A stretch of DNA of 64,000 nucleotides from Pelargonium cotyledonis. Lineage: Eukaryota > Streptophyta > Magnoliopsida > Geraniales > Geraniaceae. The DNA lies in the NCBI GenBank assembly GCA_036897625.1, contig JAYMTA010000028.1:1-64000 (forward strand). Direction: 5' to 3'. A program made the translations under genes and the position numbers. The notes under the pieces were generated by a model. The model worked only from the letters and a program-made list of their open reading frames with translations, was not told the DNA's origin and searched no databases. Below, piece by piece: positions 47,745-58,316 of this stretch (position 1 is its first letter; each line of letters opens with the position of its first letter).

Positions 47745-50700
47745 ACTGTATATCCATCCTAATATCATGTATCATTAGAGTCCTTTTTAGAGATCTTTTA
47801 TACTTAATACTTGCTTTCGATATACAACCTGCACTTTTTGTTTAACAAGCACTCACACTATAAAAGATAAATAGAAAAAGGGGTAGGGGAACTCCTCAAA
47901 ATCCTACTTAACAGCTAAGTACTTTGTAGTAGTTAAGAACAGGTAGCAAAAAGAAGTAACATAATCCAGCAACTTGCACGAATTCGGTCAGAGAGTTGTA
48001 CATGAAATTTACTATAAGCAACTTTTGTGTAGGAATTCTTAAAGGATTTATGCTAGGCAGCCACCGAGACTAATATGGATACGGGTAATCTAATTAAAAA
48101 GAGGTAGTCGCTGAAGTTACTGGATTATTCAATATATAAGTAATTTTACGAATTTATTTGTATTGAGCATCTTCTATATATTCTACTTTGTTAAGAGATC
48201 CCTCCTTAAAACACACTTATTTTCTCCTAACACTCCGTTTTCCAATAATTCAAAGGGAATGTGATCTATCCTTGCCCTTTAATAAAACGAATCTATAACC
48301 CATTAATTCATATTTCGTGTATTTTTCTATTCTCACTAGCCTACAAAAACAGTGATTCAAAGACTCGATTGAATTTGGTTTATGAATAATCTTTATTCGA
48401 CATTCATTATAACTTCAAGTTTCCCTCACCAAAAAAGGAGTCGTAGAGCTTGTAAGAAAAACCTTTAATATACTTTTTTGTGTGCTATCTTAAAGTAAGC
48501 CTCCTTTGCTTTTACGGTTTGTCTTATTCTTGTTACTTGTGTACTTTTTCATTTTATTATTCAAACTTTATTAAGCAATTACTAGTTTTCCTAATAGGTT
48601 TTGTGGTGTATAGGTTTGGTTCCTATTGCTACAGTTTACAGTCTCGTACCATTAAACCTAACCCACCCAATTTAAAACAGATTCTTTGATCTAACACTTA
48701 CTATCTAAAAGGAAGGAAACCTATCCGGATCAGAGGTTTCTAAATAGAGTTTAGTTGTAAGGCGTGCGCTTGTTAAACCATTATCCCTGGATTCTTCTAG
48801 TTTGGAACTCCTTACTAAAGTCTTATCTAACAGAAATTCCTATCTTCTTGGTTTTTTCTATATACCTTTTCAGAAGCAGTCATTTAATTTATGATACATA
48901 AAAAAACTGAAATACCTTTTTTTTTTTTACATATACTCGATTTAAACAATCAAAGTTACTCTTATAGTAATAGAACGTTCCAATATATTTACAACCCAAT
49001 CGATGAGCCGAAATCTATTACTTTACGGGTCTAGTTTTTTAGTACTCTTTTTTAATTTAGGCAATAATTAAGTACTAATAAATCTCGGGCAAGCTACTCT
49101 TTTTAAGATAGGGTTTTTAGTGAAGCTTTTTAGGTCTTTTTGCTTTATAGAGGACAAACCCTCACTACTTAGACTTATTATTAGATAAGGAAATTAAGAA
49201 ATCATGGTAGGGTACCTCTGGATATTTTCATCATTTTTTTAGAATCGGGGGATTTTATTAACCAATAAACTCGATACTTGTATGTTTTCTTAACCTCCCT
49301 GCCTTGGTATTTTTGGAATAGTACATTATTTAAAGGAGCTCTTACTTATCCTGATAAATCTTGTAAATTGTAAAATAAACCTAACCTTCAGTATATATCT
49401 GGTTTTTTATTCTTTAACAGTAGCTGGGAACCCTGGAAAAGTTTTACCTTGAATACTTAAGGGTTTTACCACCAAACCGCCGGGAATCGTATCCTTGGCA
49501 AGCCTGTTATTGTTAGAAAAGGATTAAAATCAATTTTGTTAAACATACTTGTTATTAAAAGCTTTAGTGTTGAATACAAAAACAGACGACGGGGTCCCCT
49601 CTCATGATTTACAAACAAAGTAGGAGTTAAAGCTTATAGCCAAAATATAAGGGCAGTAGCATCAGTATTCTTTGGACTTACAAATTTTTTGGCTTCAACT
49701 TAACACTTATTTCCGGTTAAGCAAGGGAAAGAATAAGGGATAGCCCTAAGGTTATTCTAAAATTTTACATGGAATCCCCGTATTAATAAGTAGAGAATGA
49801 ATAAATAAGGTTTCTTAATAGTTTATTTATCTTGCTTTAGGTTACGGAAAACTCTATTGATCAGAATCAGATTTTAAAAGCTTGACTGATTGTATAGATT
49901 CGTGAAAAAGAATTGTTGGTTTACTAGAACTTCCTCAATACAAACCAGCGCTTAGATGCTAAGTTTAAAACACTCAAAATAGGGAACTTTGTCTTGTAAA
50001 ACTAAGGCTAAAATTAGGAACTCTTTTCCCCGTATTTTAATAGTTGGGGAAGGTGTAGGTTATAAGAAAGCAGTTTTAGTAAGATAGAGAAAAGTTTAGC
50101 TACAATAATGAGGCTCTGAAACAAGGTATGTGTTAGTCTTTTCTTATTCGCTTTTTATCCTATATAGTAAAGTAATTTAAATTAAAACATGGGTTTCCAA
50201 GAAGGTTTTCTTTTCTTCTTTATCCTTAATTTTTACAACTATCGTAGGTTTAACTTAATAAAATGAAGTAAGAGTATAGATCGGTTGGGTAAATCTTTTT
50301 TTACCAGAACGGAAGAAGTACGCTACAAAGTAGGTCCTAGTAAGAACTTTGTGGGAATAAAGTAAAGGATCCGATTTAAAATAGTTAACTACGGCTATGA
50401 CATGACTTATAGAATAGAAGGACAGCTGGTTTTATCAAATTACCATATTTAAAGTCTACTCAATCTTGAGTAATCCCCTCGATTATATTAAGTAAAAGTA
50501 GTGACCAGCTTCTTAGATTACCTATTCTAAACCGCTAGAGTTTATAGTTGAACCCCCCTTCCTTATTCATTCAAGCTGGGCAGCAGACAAATATCAGAGA
50601 TCCAGTATATCTAAAAATAGTAACTTAAGGAAGTAGTTTGTTTTCAACCAAGATGAGATATTCTGAAGGGTCCTTTAGAATGTTATGCGCTCCAGGAATA

Positions 50701-52227
50701 TGGCTCAATGACTTTTGGCACCGACTGCGTGTCAACTATATTCTTGCATAGATAGGTTTTTGTTTAAAGAGTATACATTAGTTTAGCTCTTCGGGAATGC
50801 CCGTTAGTTGAAAATAATGTCAAAAAGAGAATGTGTAAAAGTAGGTAATTCTCCAAGTGACTTCTCAAGAAAAACAAAGAATGCTTTATCATTCCTTCAA
50901 AGGAGCCGCGCATTTTACTTAATTTTTGTGTAAAAACACTTCTACTCTAATTTAGAAACTTCTTGCATCTAGGTCCTTGCGCTATAGTATCCCCTTTTTT
51001 TTTGAGCAAATAAGTTTTTAACAGCGACTTTCTAAGATATGGCTGGGCTGGGTTCTTCTTACAAAAAAAAGGGGTCTTTATTCTTGGGTTAAAAGAATAC
51101 ACGGTTGATATTGGAAAAATTCTGACTAATCACATACGATAGACTAGCACCTTATTTTCTTAAAAGTAAAATAAAACTGCTAAAAGAGCCCTTTTAAACT
51201 CCACACAATCTAGTACAAAGCACTCGGAAATACATATTAAGAATCTCTTGAATAGGGAAATATAAGATATAGAGCCGCTTTTTAGAGAAACTTTAGCTAC
51301 TAGTTTTCTAACTTTGGCACATAGCCGGGTAATAAGGAATTGGAGTCGAGAATATTGCATTAATTTTTTGCCCCTAACTCAAAGTAAGAGAGAGCTTTTA
51401 GAACCTAGATCTTTCTTTTATAGGGACACATAAAAGGAATCTTCTATTTAGTTATCTATCTAAAAGTCAAACTATACATAGCAAAAACTCTTTAGTTGAC
51501 AGCATTTCCTAATTATATATATTTATTACCTATACTTGAAATTTCTAATAAATAGAAGAACCCGGGGGATGCTTTATAACATAACATCCTGCATTAGTTA
51601 CTAGTCCGGATCACAATTAACTGCTTACTTTCTCTATCAATTTCCTGCTTTTATTTGGTATATCTGCTAAAGCCCCTATATCTAGTAAACTTGTTATCCT
51701 TCTTCTGCGCGAAAATGTCAAGGAGTATTTGCCCAACTAAAAGTGCCCCCTTTTCGAGTAAACAAAAAGGTAGCGTTCTGACGGATTCCCTCAGTAATGA
51801 ATAGGATGGGACTCACATTTTAAGGAAATTCTGTGTTCATTAGAGTTTAGCATGCCTTAAATAGTTGTATTAATGCTGGAGTAAATAAAGTATACCCTAT
51901 GCTTAAAAGAGATAAGAAAGCGTGTTGATATACTTTGTGTTGCTTATAGTAAGTTAAGTAGGTCCCCTCTTTGTTTAATAAATATCCTTAAAAGTTTGCC
52001 GAGTTACAAGTAGCTTTTCTTTTTAAAGCACCCTGTTTCATTAAGCAGAGTTCTTTTATTTAGTATATGCCCGGAAGTTCTTCAAGAAAAAACTTAATAA
52101 GTGAAAGGTCTCGGTTGTTAAATAGTTATCTTCTTTTCTTGTTGTATTCAAAAAGTGAAACACTTAATAGAACAGACTACTCCCTTTCTTGTGGGTAAAC
52201 TTGTACCGAATCAGTGAGACAAACACT
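47745..52227. other. gene-free AT-rich spacer
   Basis: Two frames of 66-69 codons (48480-48689 plus, 51160-51360 minus) carry no known motif. The plus one opens with GTG and is hydrophobic and cysteine-rich, but short. No RNA gene was seen. Homopolymer T runs occur near 48916-48928. Confidence 0.4.
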
Positions 52228-52290
52228 GGTTAGTTTAATCGTCATGCACTGGTTCGTGGAATTTACATGCAAAGGTTCAAGCCTTAAGGC
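52228..52290 (+). pseudogene. trnN-like core, copy 2, with a partial second T-region
   Basis: Bases 52228-52256 match the minus-strand core at 36363-36391 at 26 of 29 positions. Shortly after, ACATGCAAAGGTTCAAGCC (52264-52282) repeats the end of that core in the form seen at 36 kb, so the T-region is partly duplicated in tandem. No acceptor or complete T-stem exists. This is a broken copy with a local duplication. Confidence 0.5.
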
Positions 52291-54639
52291 CAGCCCAGGC
52301 AGATAAGAATCACGGTACTATAGTTCTCCTTCCTAATACATAATTGGATTCTTTTTTCCAGTGACAACCTTTTTTGAATTAAGAAGCTATTTTACTCCTG
52401 CGCTACAGAAAAACCAAAAATCCCAAAATATACATTAGGAATAAATCCTTGTGAGAAACCGTCTTAATAAGAGTCATGTCGGTCTCTATCTAAATAGAAT
52501 TGAAAGAGACACTTTTTGTTATTTTATTCCTAAAAAGCGGGTAAAACTCAAAATCCAGTAAGAATTGCACGGGCCTTTTCTATTTACCACTAAAAATATG
52601 AGATTGTAGCGTAATGTAGTGTGCTATTTTAGTAACCTCGCAGTTTTAGTCGCTCTACCCTGAAGAATTTCAAAAAAGTGTTTTATTGCGGACCCATTTT
52701 GGAAACCCGTTTAGTAAGAGGAAATATAACATAACGTGGTGAGCAAGGTTTCTCTAGAGCTTTCTACTACTCTACTAGTCAAGCGTGTTGTCGTACTCCT
52801 TGGATTCTTCGATATTACTTTAGTATAGCCACAAGAAACCCTTGGAAGGATCCTCATTTCCTATATGAGAAAGTTAAGATATCCTATAATTTTTTTTTTA
52901 ATCTCAGGCTTCTTGATAGCTATCAGAAAAAGAAGTCTTACTCTAGGATCTTAAACAAAAGGGATAGATAATATTCCGAAATGGGCTAGTTCTAAACCGA
53001 CTTTACCCTCTGTAACCGGGTTAGAAATTACAAGAGGGAAGGTTATGATGCCCTTTTATCCGGGAATACTAAAGAGTTTTTAAATAACAATAAAAAGTGA
53101 AAACCGGTCCTGCTGTGTAGGCTAAAAGAAATTTCTTTATTGCTCTAGTGTAAAGTATATAAAGTCCAATACTAGTAAAAATGTAGGGAAGTCCATGGAA
53201 TCTTGGGATCGTCTACTTCTTTTATCTAAACGACTACAAAAGCTTTAGCAAGAGTAGTAAGTGGTGTAGCATAAAAATCCAAGATAGACAAAAGTTTGCT
53301 TTCCTTATACTTTTCTTAGAGAAGCGAGGACACTAAACTAAGGATTTTTCACATATCGTGTACACACAAGGGATCCATTAGCTTTTTTTAATCATACTTT
53401 ATTTCGTAAGCATCTTTAAACCACGACTTTGTTGTAATACTTATAGACACCAAAAATGAGGACTAGAGTTTACTTATTAGCCAATAACAATAAGCAAAGG
53501 CTACAATAAATCTTATCTATAATAGAATGGAGTTATAGCTATTACTATGGAAGTCAAGGTTTTACTAGTATTTCTTTTTCCTATTCGTATTAGTATAGTA
53601 AGGTCTAGGCCGGGTATCTTCTGAGCTAAGTTGAGTGAATTTGAACCTTTGGCATTTCTATCATTTGATCCGCGTTTTAGGCTTTTAGAAAAGAAAGTAA
53701 GATCTTAAGTTGACCTCAGGAGCTTTCCCTTGAGTATAGCAGGTAAAAAGCCTAGCATTATAGAAAAAATTCTATCCTATATAAGCGCTTTCGATAAAGA
53801 ACTTGCTCTTGTATTAAATAGGATCCTTTTTTAACCTTACCACGTATTTGTATTTTTAACGAAGCATTGTTATAACTATTTATGATCACAATAACTTAGT
53901 ATTATAAAAGGTTATCTGTCAAGATTCCCGAAGCCGGTCAACTCAGACCCTCACTTCCAGGACTAGAGGCCCCTATAATATAGTAATCAAGCTATACTCA
54001 TAGAAGCTCCTACCCCTTTTTTAAATAGAATTCTAAAATTGTTAATTATTCTCTCTTACTATTAAAAACTTAAGTGCAAAACTATTCAATAAAAACAATC
54101 TTAAAAAATATAGCCTAGGCTTTTTGCTGATAGTGGAACTCCTCTTAGATTAAATAAAGTACTTTACATAATAAGCAGCAGCATCCTTAACCCACGGTGA
54201 AAGTAGCTAGTTTAGTATAAGGGATTCCGTATGGGTACATTTTTAGTACAAAAGCCTAACTTGAAGGAGGATTATCTATTTTATTGGTAGCCCATAATCA
54301 CATAAGCTAAATACCTCGGAGTTCCTATAAAGTAATCCAAAAGAAATTTGGGAAGAAGGGGTTTAGACTAAAGTTCTTTGTCAGGGGTAAAAAAGTCTAG
54401 CAGGGATTGTAAAAAGAAGGTTGTGATACAAGGTATAACAGGCAAGATTTATCTTGTTGCTGTTCATTCCTGTATTCAGATTCAGGGTAAGGGTTCCTCT
54501 CTTCGGGATCCAGTAACTAAGTAAAGGTGGGTTTACTTTACAATATATTTACAAAGGATTTCAAGTAGAGGGTTAACATCAAAGGAATTTCTAAGATATA
54601 GCTTAGTTTATTCCAGCCGTAAGCCGATACTGACTTAAA
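52291..54639. other. gene-free spacer
   Basis: A 12-base perfect palindrome TGATAGCTATCA lies at 52914-52925, flanked by CTTC and GAAG text that could extend a hairpin. A T-loop-like TTTGAACC on the minus strand near 53641 has no stem. No gene. Confidence 0.4.
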
Positions 54640-55260
54640 AAGTTTGGCAGTATTTCTTAGTTAAAGTAGGTTTTAAGAAGATGGGTATGGATAAGAGTAT
54701 GAAAGTTGGCAAGAATAAGAAGATGTTGTTTCTAAAGCGTAAGTAGGTATACTCAATACACTATCCTACATTACCTTTCCTTCGCTCCACTGCAGTCAGG
54801 AAAGATAACGTACAATTGACTTACAAGGTTTCTCTCCTCCCATAGCAATAAGAACAAAGACAATGAGGAAATATACTTTATACTAAGACTATAGCTAGAA
54901 GAACTCTCTAATATAATGCATAGATATATAGTAATAGACTTTCTTTATTTCTTTTCGAACTTAGAAGAGGAATCTTTTTGCTAGAGTAATGGGGTATAGG
55001 GAGCAGTAACACCAAGAAGAAGCCTAAAAAGAAAGTCATCTGCCTTAAGAATAAGAGGAGTATTACAAAGACTAAGACTGGTATGAAGAGTAGGAATCTA
55101 GGTTAGGAGTAAGACAAGAGGCAAGTTTATCTTGCAGCTCCTTTGTTTATGGTAAGAGTCTAGCTGTAAAGAAAGGAATAAGAAAGATGGGGAAGAGAAG
55201 TAGCTTGAATCCTGTTTTAAATTACTAGAGTTAAACGTTAAGTTTTTTTATCCCTATCAA
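54640..55260. other. compositional island V (A/G-rich)
   Basis: About 620 bases rich in AAG, AGA and GTA words. One frame reads as lysine-rich text (for example KKKPKKKVICLKNKR), but all frames contain many TAA, TAG and TGA. It largely lacks the spacer motif. It may be a decayed basic protein gene or a purine-rich repeat. It is the clearest match in texture to 40.1-40.7 kb. Confidence 0.4.
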
Positions 55261-55293
55261 ACAAAGGTTAAGAAGAAAGATATAGGTATTTAG

Positions 55294-55366
55294 TGTATAG
55301 GGTAAGACTTGAACCTTTAGAATTCGTATTATTAGCTTAGTGTTCTACCAACTTAGAAGAAGTTCC
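55294..55366 (-). pseudogene. trnI-like element
   Basis: On the minus strand TTCT-AAGTTGGT-AGAA forms a perfect 4-bp D-stem. GAAC-A is followed by exactly 27 bases and the T-loop TTCAAGT. The anticodon loop is CTAATAA, one change from the CTGATAA of tRNA-Ile(GAU). The anticodon stem has 2 of 5 pairs, the T-stem 3 of 5, and the acceptor ends do not pair. A decayed trnI is the best reading. Confidence 0.45.
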
Positions 55367-56664
55367 TAAACCTTTTCTCTTAGCTTAGGTGAGGTACAAA
55401 ACGAAGTTAAGTTAGGCTTTCAATTAAAAAGAGTTGGATCCGGTCCACAAGAAAACCCTAGAAGTTTAAATAAATTGGATCCTATGTAGACCAGTAGTCA
55501 CACACAAACAGATTACAGAATTATAATAAGAGTCAATAAAACAATTTCGTACTTAAAGGGAAATCGTCAATATATAAGTCCCTAAGTAGGGGGTTGCTGG
55601 TCAATGGTTTACATGCCTATGAACATAGGGGGAAATGTGAACCATTTAAACCAGAACAAGAAAACAAAAACACTTACATTGCGCTTGATTTTCCTGGTCC
55701 ATAGCTATCAAGCCGAAGAATATACATAGAGGCTGAAATGAGCCACGACAATTCTATAACTTACAGGAAACCCTAAAAGGAAATCTATCTCCCAACAAAC
55801 ATAGACCTTTAAATAGGTTAACATAAAAACACACTATACTTCTAAAGGCGAAACCTCCTAAAATTATTATCCCTATATTTTGATATTTAAAGACTCAGAA
55901 TCGCTTAAGGTTTTAGATTATTTAATCTGCTAGAGATACCAGGAAAGTCAACCTACCCGTTTCATAGTTACAATTGTTTTAAGAATAATTCCTCCTGCTT
56001 TTGATCAGTAAAAGAGGAAACAAAGGAGCAAGTAAGAAATTGTTTGCTTTCTTAACCTTATTCAAAAAAACTTACTTTCGAAAATAACGGAAGTTGTAAA
56101 GACAAAAGTATTTGATCTTCAAAAAGGGAAAGCAATAAAGAAATCTAGTAAAGTGAGAGAGTTCACTAACTATCCTGCAAAGAGTAGGTATGCTTTAGCT
56201 TAGACTGCTGAAGTTAATATAGGCGAACGCAAAGCAAAAGAAATACGCGTTTATGGTACGTACAAAAAGAGGCATTCCCAATTAACCCAGTTAGAGCAAG
56301 TGATACCCTCCAATTTACGAATTATAAAAAGGAGATAAATCTCGTTAACCACAAACTATACCAAATAATAAAGCTAGGACCTATCTGATAAGATTATAGA
56401 GCTGCTCATTAAAGGGTCCTAAATATCACGGGGAACCTGGGTTCTATAAGGGGGTCCGTGTATATAAGGAAAACTTTGATATCTCTTACTTTGGTTTTGG
56501 TTCAACAAAAGAAATTCTATAGCAAGTCCTATAAAGTTTAAATGGATTTTCTACTGAATTTTTTAGCGATACTCTCTGAGCTCCTGGCTTTCCCCTTCCC
56601 TGAAATTATTTACTACTATTGTTAATTTAAAATATTTATCTGTTTGAGATCGGCTATATTGAGT
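55367..56664. other. gene-free spacer
   Basis: Nothing was recognised between the trnI-like element and the open frame. Confidence 0.35.
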
Positions 56665-56976
56665 ATGCACCCGGATCAAATAGATAAGGGCATTAATTAT
56701 TATTCAGGATTCGCTGTCTTGCCAAGTGCTTATACTTATAGGAGTAATTGTACTCGATGTACTTCGGGTAAAAGGGTTTTGATTAACCCTAGTAGACCTA
56801 GAATTAGTAGATTATACAATATTTGGAAGTCTTTATTAAAAAATCCAGATAATAAATATAAAATAATCCAAGGAAGTCAAAGTGTCCTTGTTTCTAACAA
56901 GAGTATCCTCTTTTTAATTCCGAAGAAAAGTTTTGATAAAGCGGGGCATCTTAGCATAACAATCGCATTAGAATAG
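56665..56976 (+). CDS. hypothetical protein, 103 residues, doubtful
   Basis: The first ATG of a 116-codon stop-free stretch (56626-56976) gives this frame; a TTG at 56644 is the other possible start. The product begins MHPDQIDKGINYYSG, has a CTRC pair of cysteines near residue 35, then a basic segment (GKRVLINPSRPRISRLYN), and ends acidic. The segment GKRVLINPSRPRISR loosely recalls the start of the maturase X domain of group II introns, but no reverse-transcriptase or domain V sequence is near. No ribosome-binding sequence is visible. A run of this length is expected by chance in the window, so I keep it only because it is the longest ATG frame. Confidence 0.22.
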   Translation: MHPDQIDKGINYYSGFAVLPSAYTYRSNCTRCTSGKRVLINPSRPRISRLYNIWKSLLKNPDNKYKIIQGSQSVLVSNKSILFLIPKKSFDKAGHLSITIALE

Positions 56977-57879
56977 TCAACCCGGGTAGCATTCAAGATT
57001 ATTTAATTCTTTAGTTTTTAGATGGTAATGTCTTCGTTTATAAGCTCTCAGGACTACCTTTTCACACAGGGTCAGAGACTTTTGCAAAAATGTAGGAGCT
57101 AATCATTAGACTATCAAAAAAATACCTGAAATTACAGTTTTTATGATACACGTTGTTGGTGGAAGCAGCCTAACTAAGATAAGAAAGTTAGGGGGGTCCT
57201 TACTTAATCATACAAATATAACTTTAACCATACTCTATTCTAAGGAGAAGAGTACAAATCCCAATCCAATCCCTTGATACACTTCTCACATTTTCATTAT
57301 CAACAACTATACCGGCCGGTATTTGAACATTTTACTTAATGTTGAAGGTTCGAAAAAACCGGGCTAAAGTTTAGTTTATACGTTAATAAATGTAAGATAA
57401 TAATAAATTTTCTTTCATTATTGGGCTAATTATGAGACTTAAGCGTCTGTTTAAGGGGTCTTCGTCCGTATCTCCTTAATTGTGTCCTTACTTAAGCATG
57501 GGTCATATATAGTTACTAAACTAAGACTTTAAGAAAACTTAAAACATAAATCTGTAAGAGTACCAGGGATTAAGCAATCCTTACACAAGACAAGAATTCT
57601 TGCATCTATCTATTAATCAAAGATTTACATAAGGGTAGATAAAGTAGTAGGGCTTATTACCAGGGATCGCACACAAGACTATCCGAAATGCCCTTTGCTA
57701 GATCTGGGTTAGTAATTAGATACACACTATACTATAATAGGCACAAATCTGAGGTAACAAAGAATGAATATTCTTCTTTAAGCAATAAGGTAATGTAATT
57801 TTAGTAAAGAGAGCACATAATAAGTTTCATTTTCCGTTCAAAAAGACTAAATTAATTAAGTACTCTTCAAGAAAAACAA
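56977..57879. other. gene-free spacer
   Basis: Near 57317-57355, TATTTGAAC on one strand and GAAGGTTCGAAAA on the other look like T-loop pieces without stems. No gene. Confidence 0.3.
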
Positions 57880-58235
57880 CCAAGGACCTAGTCTTTAGAG
57901 CTATAACTTACTTCTTAGCCCTAATGATACCTAGACCCTATATCTTTCTCCAGAGCTACACCTACACTCTTAAAAGCTAAACTCTTAGTCTGGATCTTAC
58001 TTCTTGGAGCTAGACTTGCTTTCATATTCCTACTGCCTAGACCTTTCTTAAGCGAGGAAACCTGTACTCTACTTATTGACTGTTGATCTTAGCACTACAC
58101 CCTTTAGTACTTCAAAACTCATAAGCCTTAGTCTTACACCCAAGCTCCTGACTTCCTCTTCTCTTCGCTCAGAAGTCGACTTTAACCTTTGCACGCGGAT
58201 CGATTGAGATTTTGTTCTACCAATCGGAAACAATA
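57880..58235. other. compositional island VI (C/T-rich on the top strand)
   Basis: The minus strand is A/G-rich and resembles islands IV and V read in reverse (words AAGTAAGATC, AAGAGTGTAGG). It contains part of a 65-codon minus frame (58069-58266) without known motif. It ends at the edge of a tRNA-like element at 58243. Confidence 0.35.
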
Positions 58236-58242
58236 AAAAGAG

Positions 58243-58316
58243 GAACAAAGACGGGATTTGAACCACAAATGCGGGACCCTTAATTCATATGTTCTAACCT
58301 GCGTAGTTACTTCAAT
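58243..58316 (-). pseudogene. tRNA-like element, 74 bases, identity unclear
   Basis: On the minus strand, acceptor ATTGAAG/CTTTGTT pairs 6 of 7 counting G-T. GGTTAGAAC-A is followed by exactly 27 bases and the T-loop TTCAAAT. The D-stem has one pair, the T-stem TGTGG/CCCGT two, and the anticodon stem is unpaired. The loop ATTAAGG would place TAA at 34-36. The outer stem and spacing are tRNA; the inner arms are lost. Confidence 0.42.
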
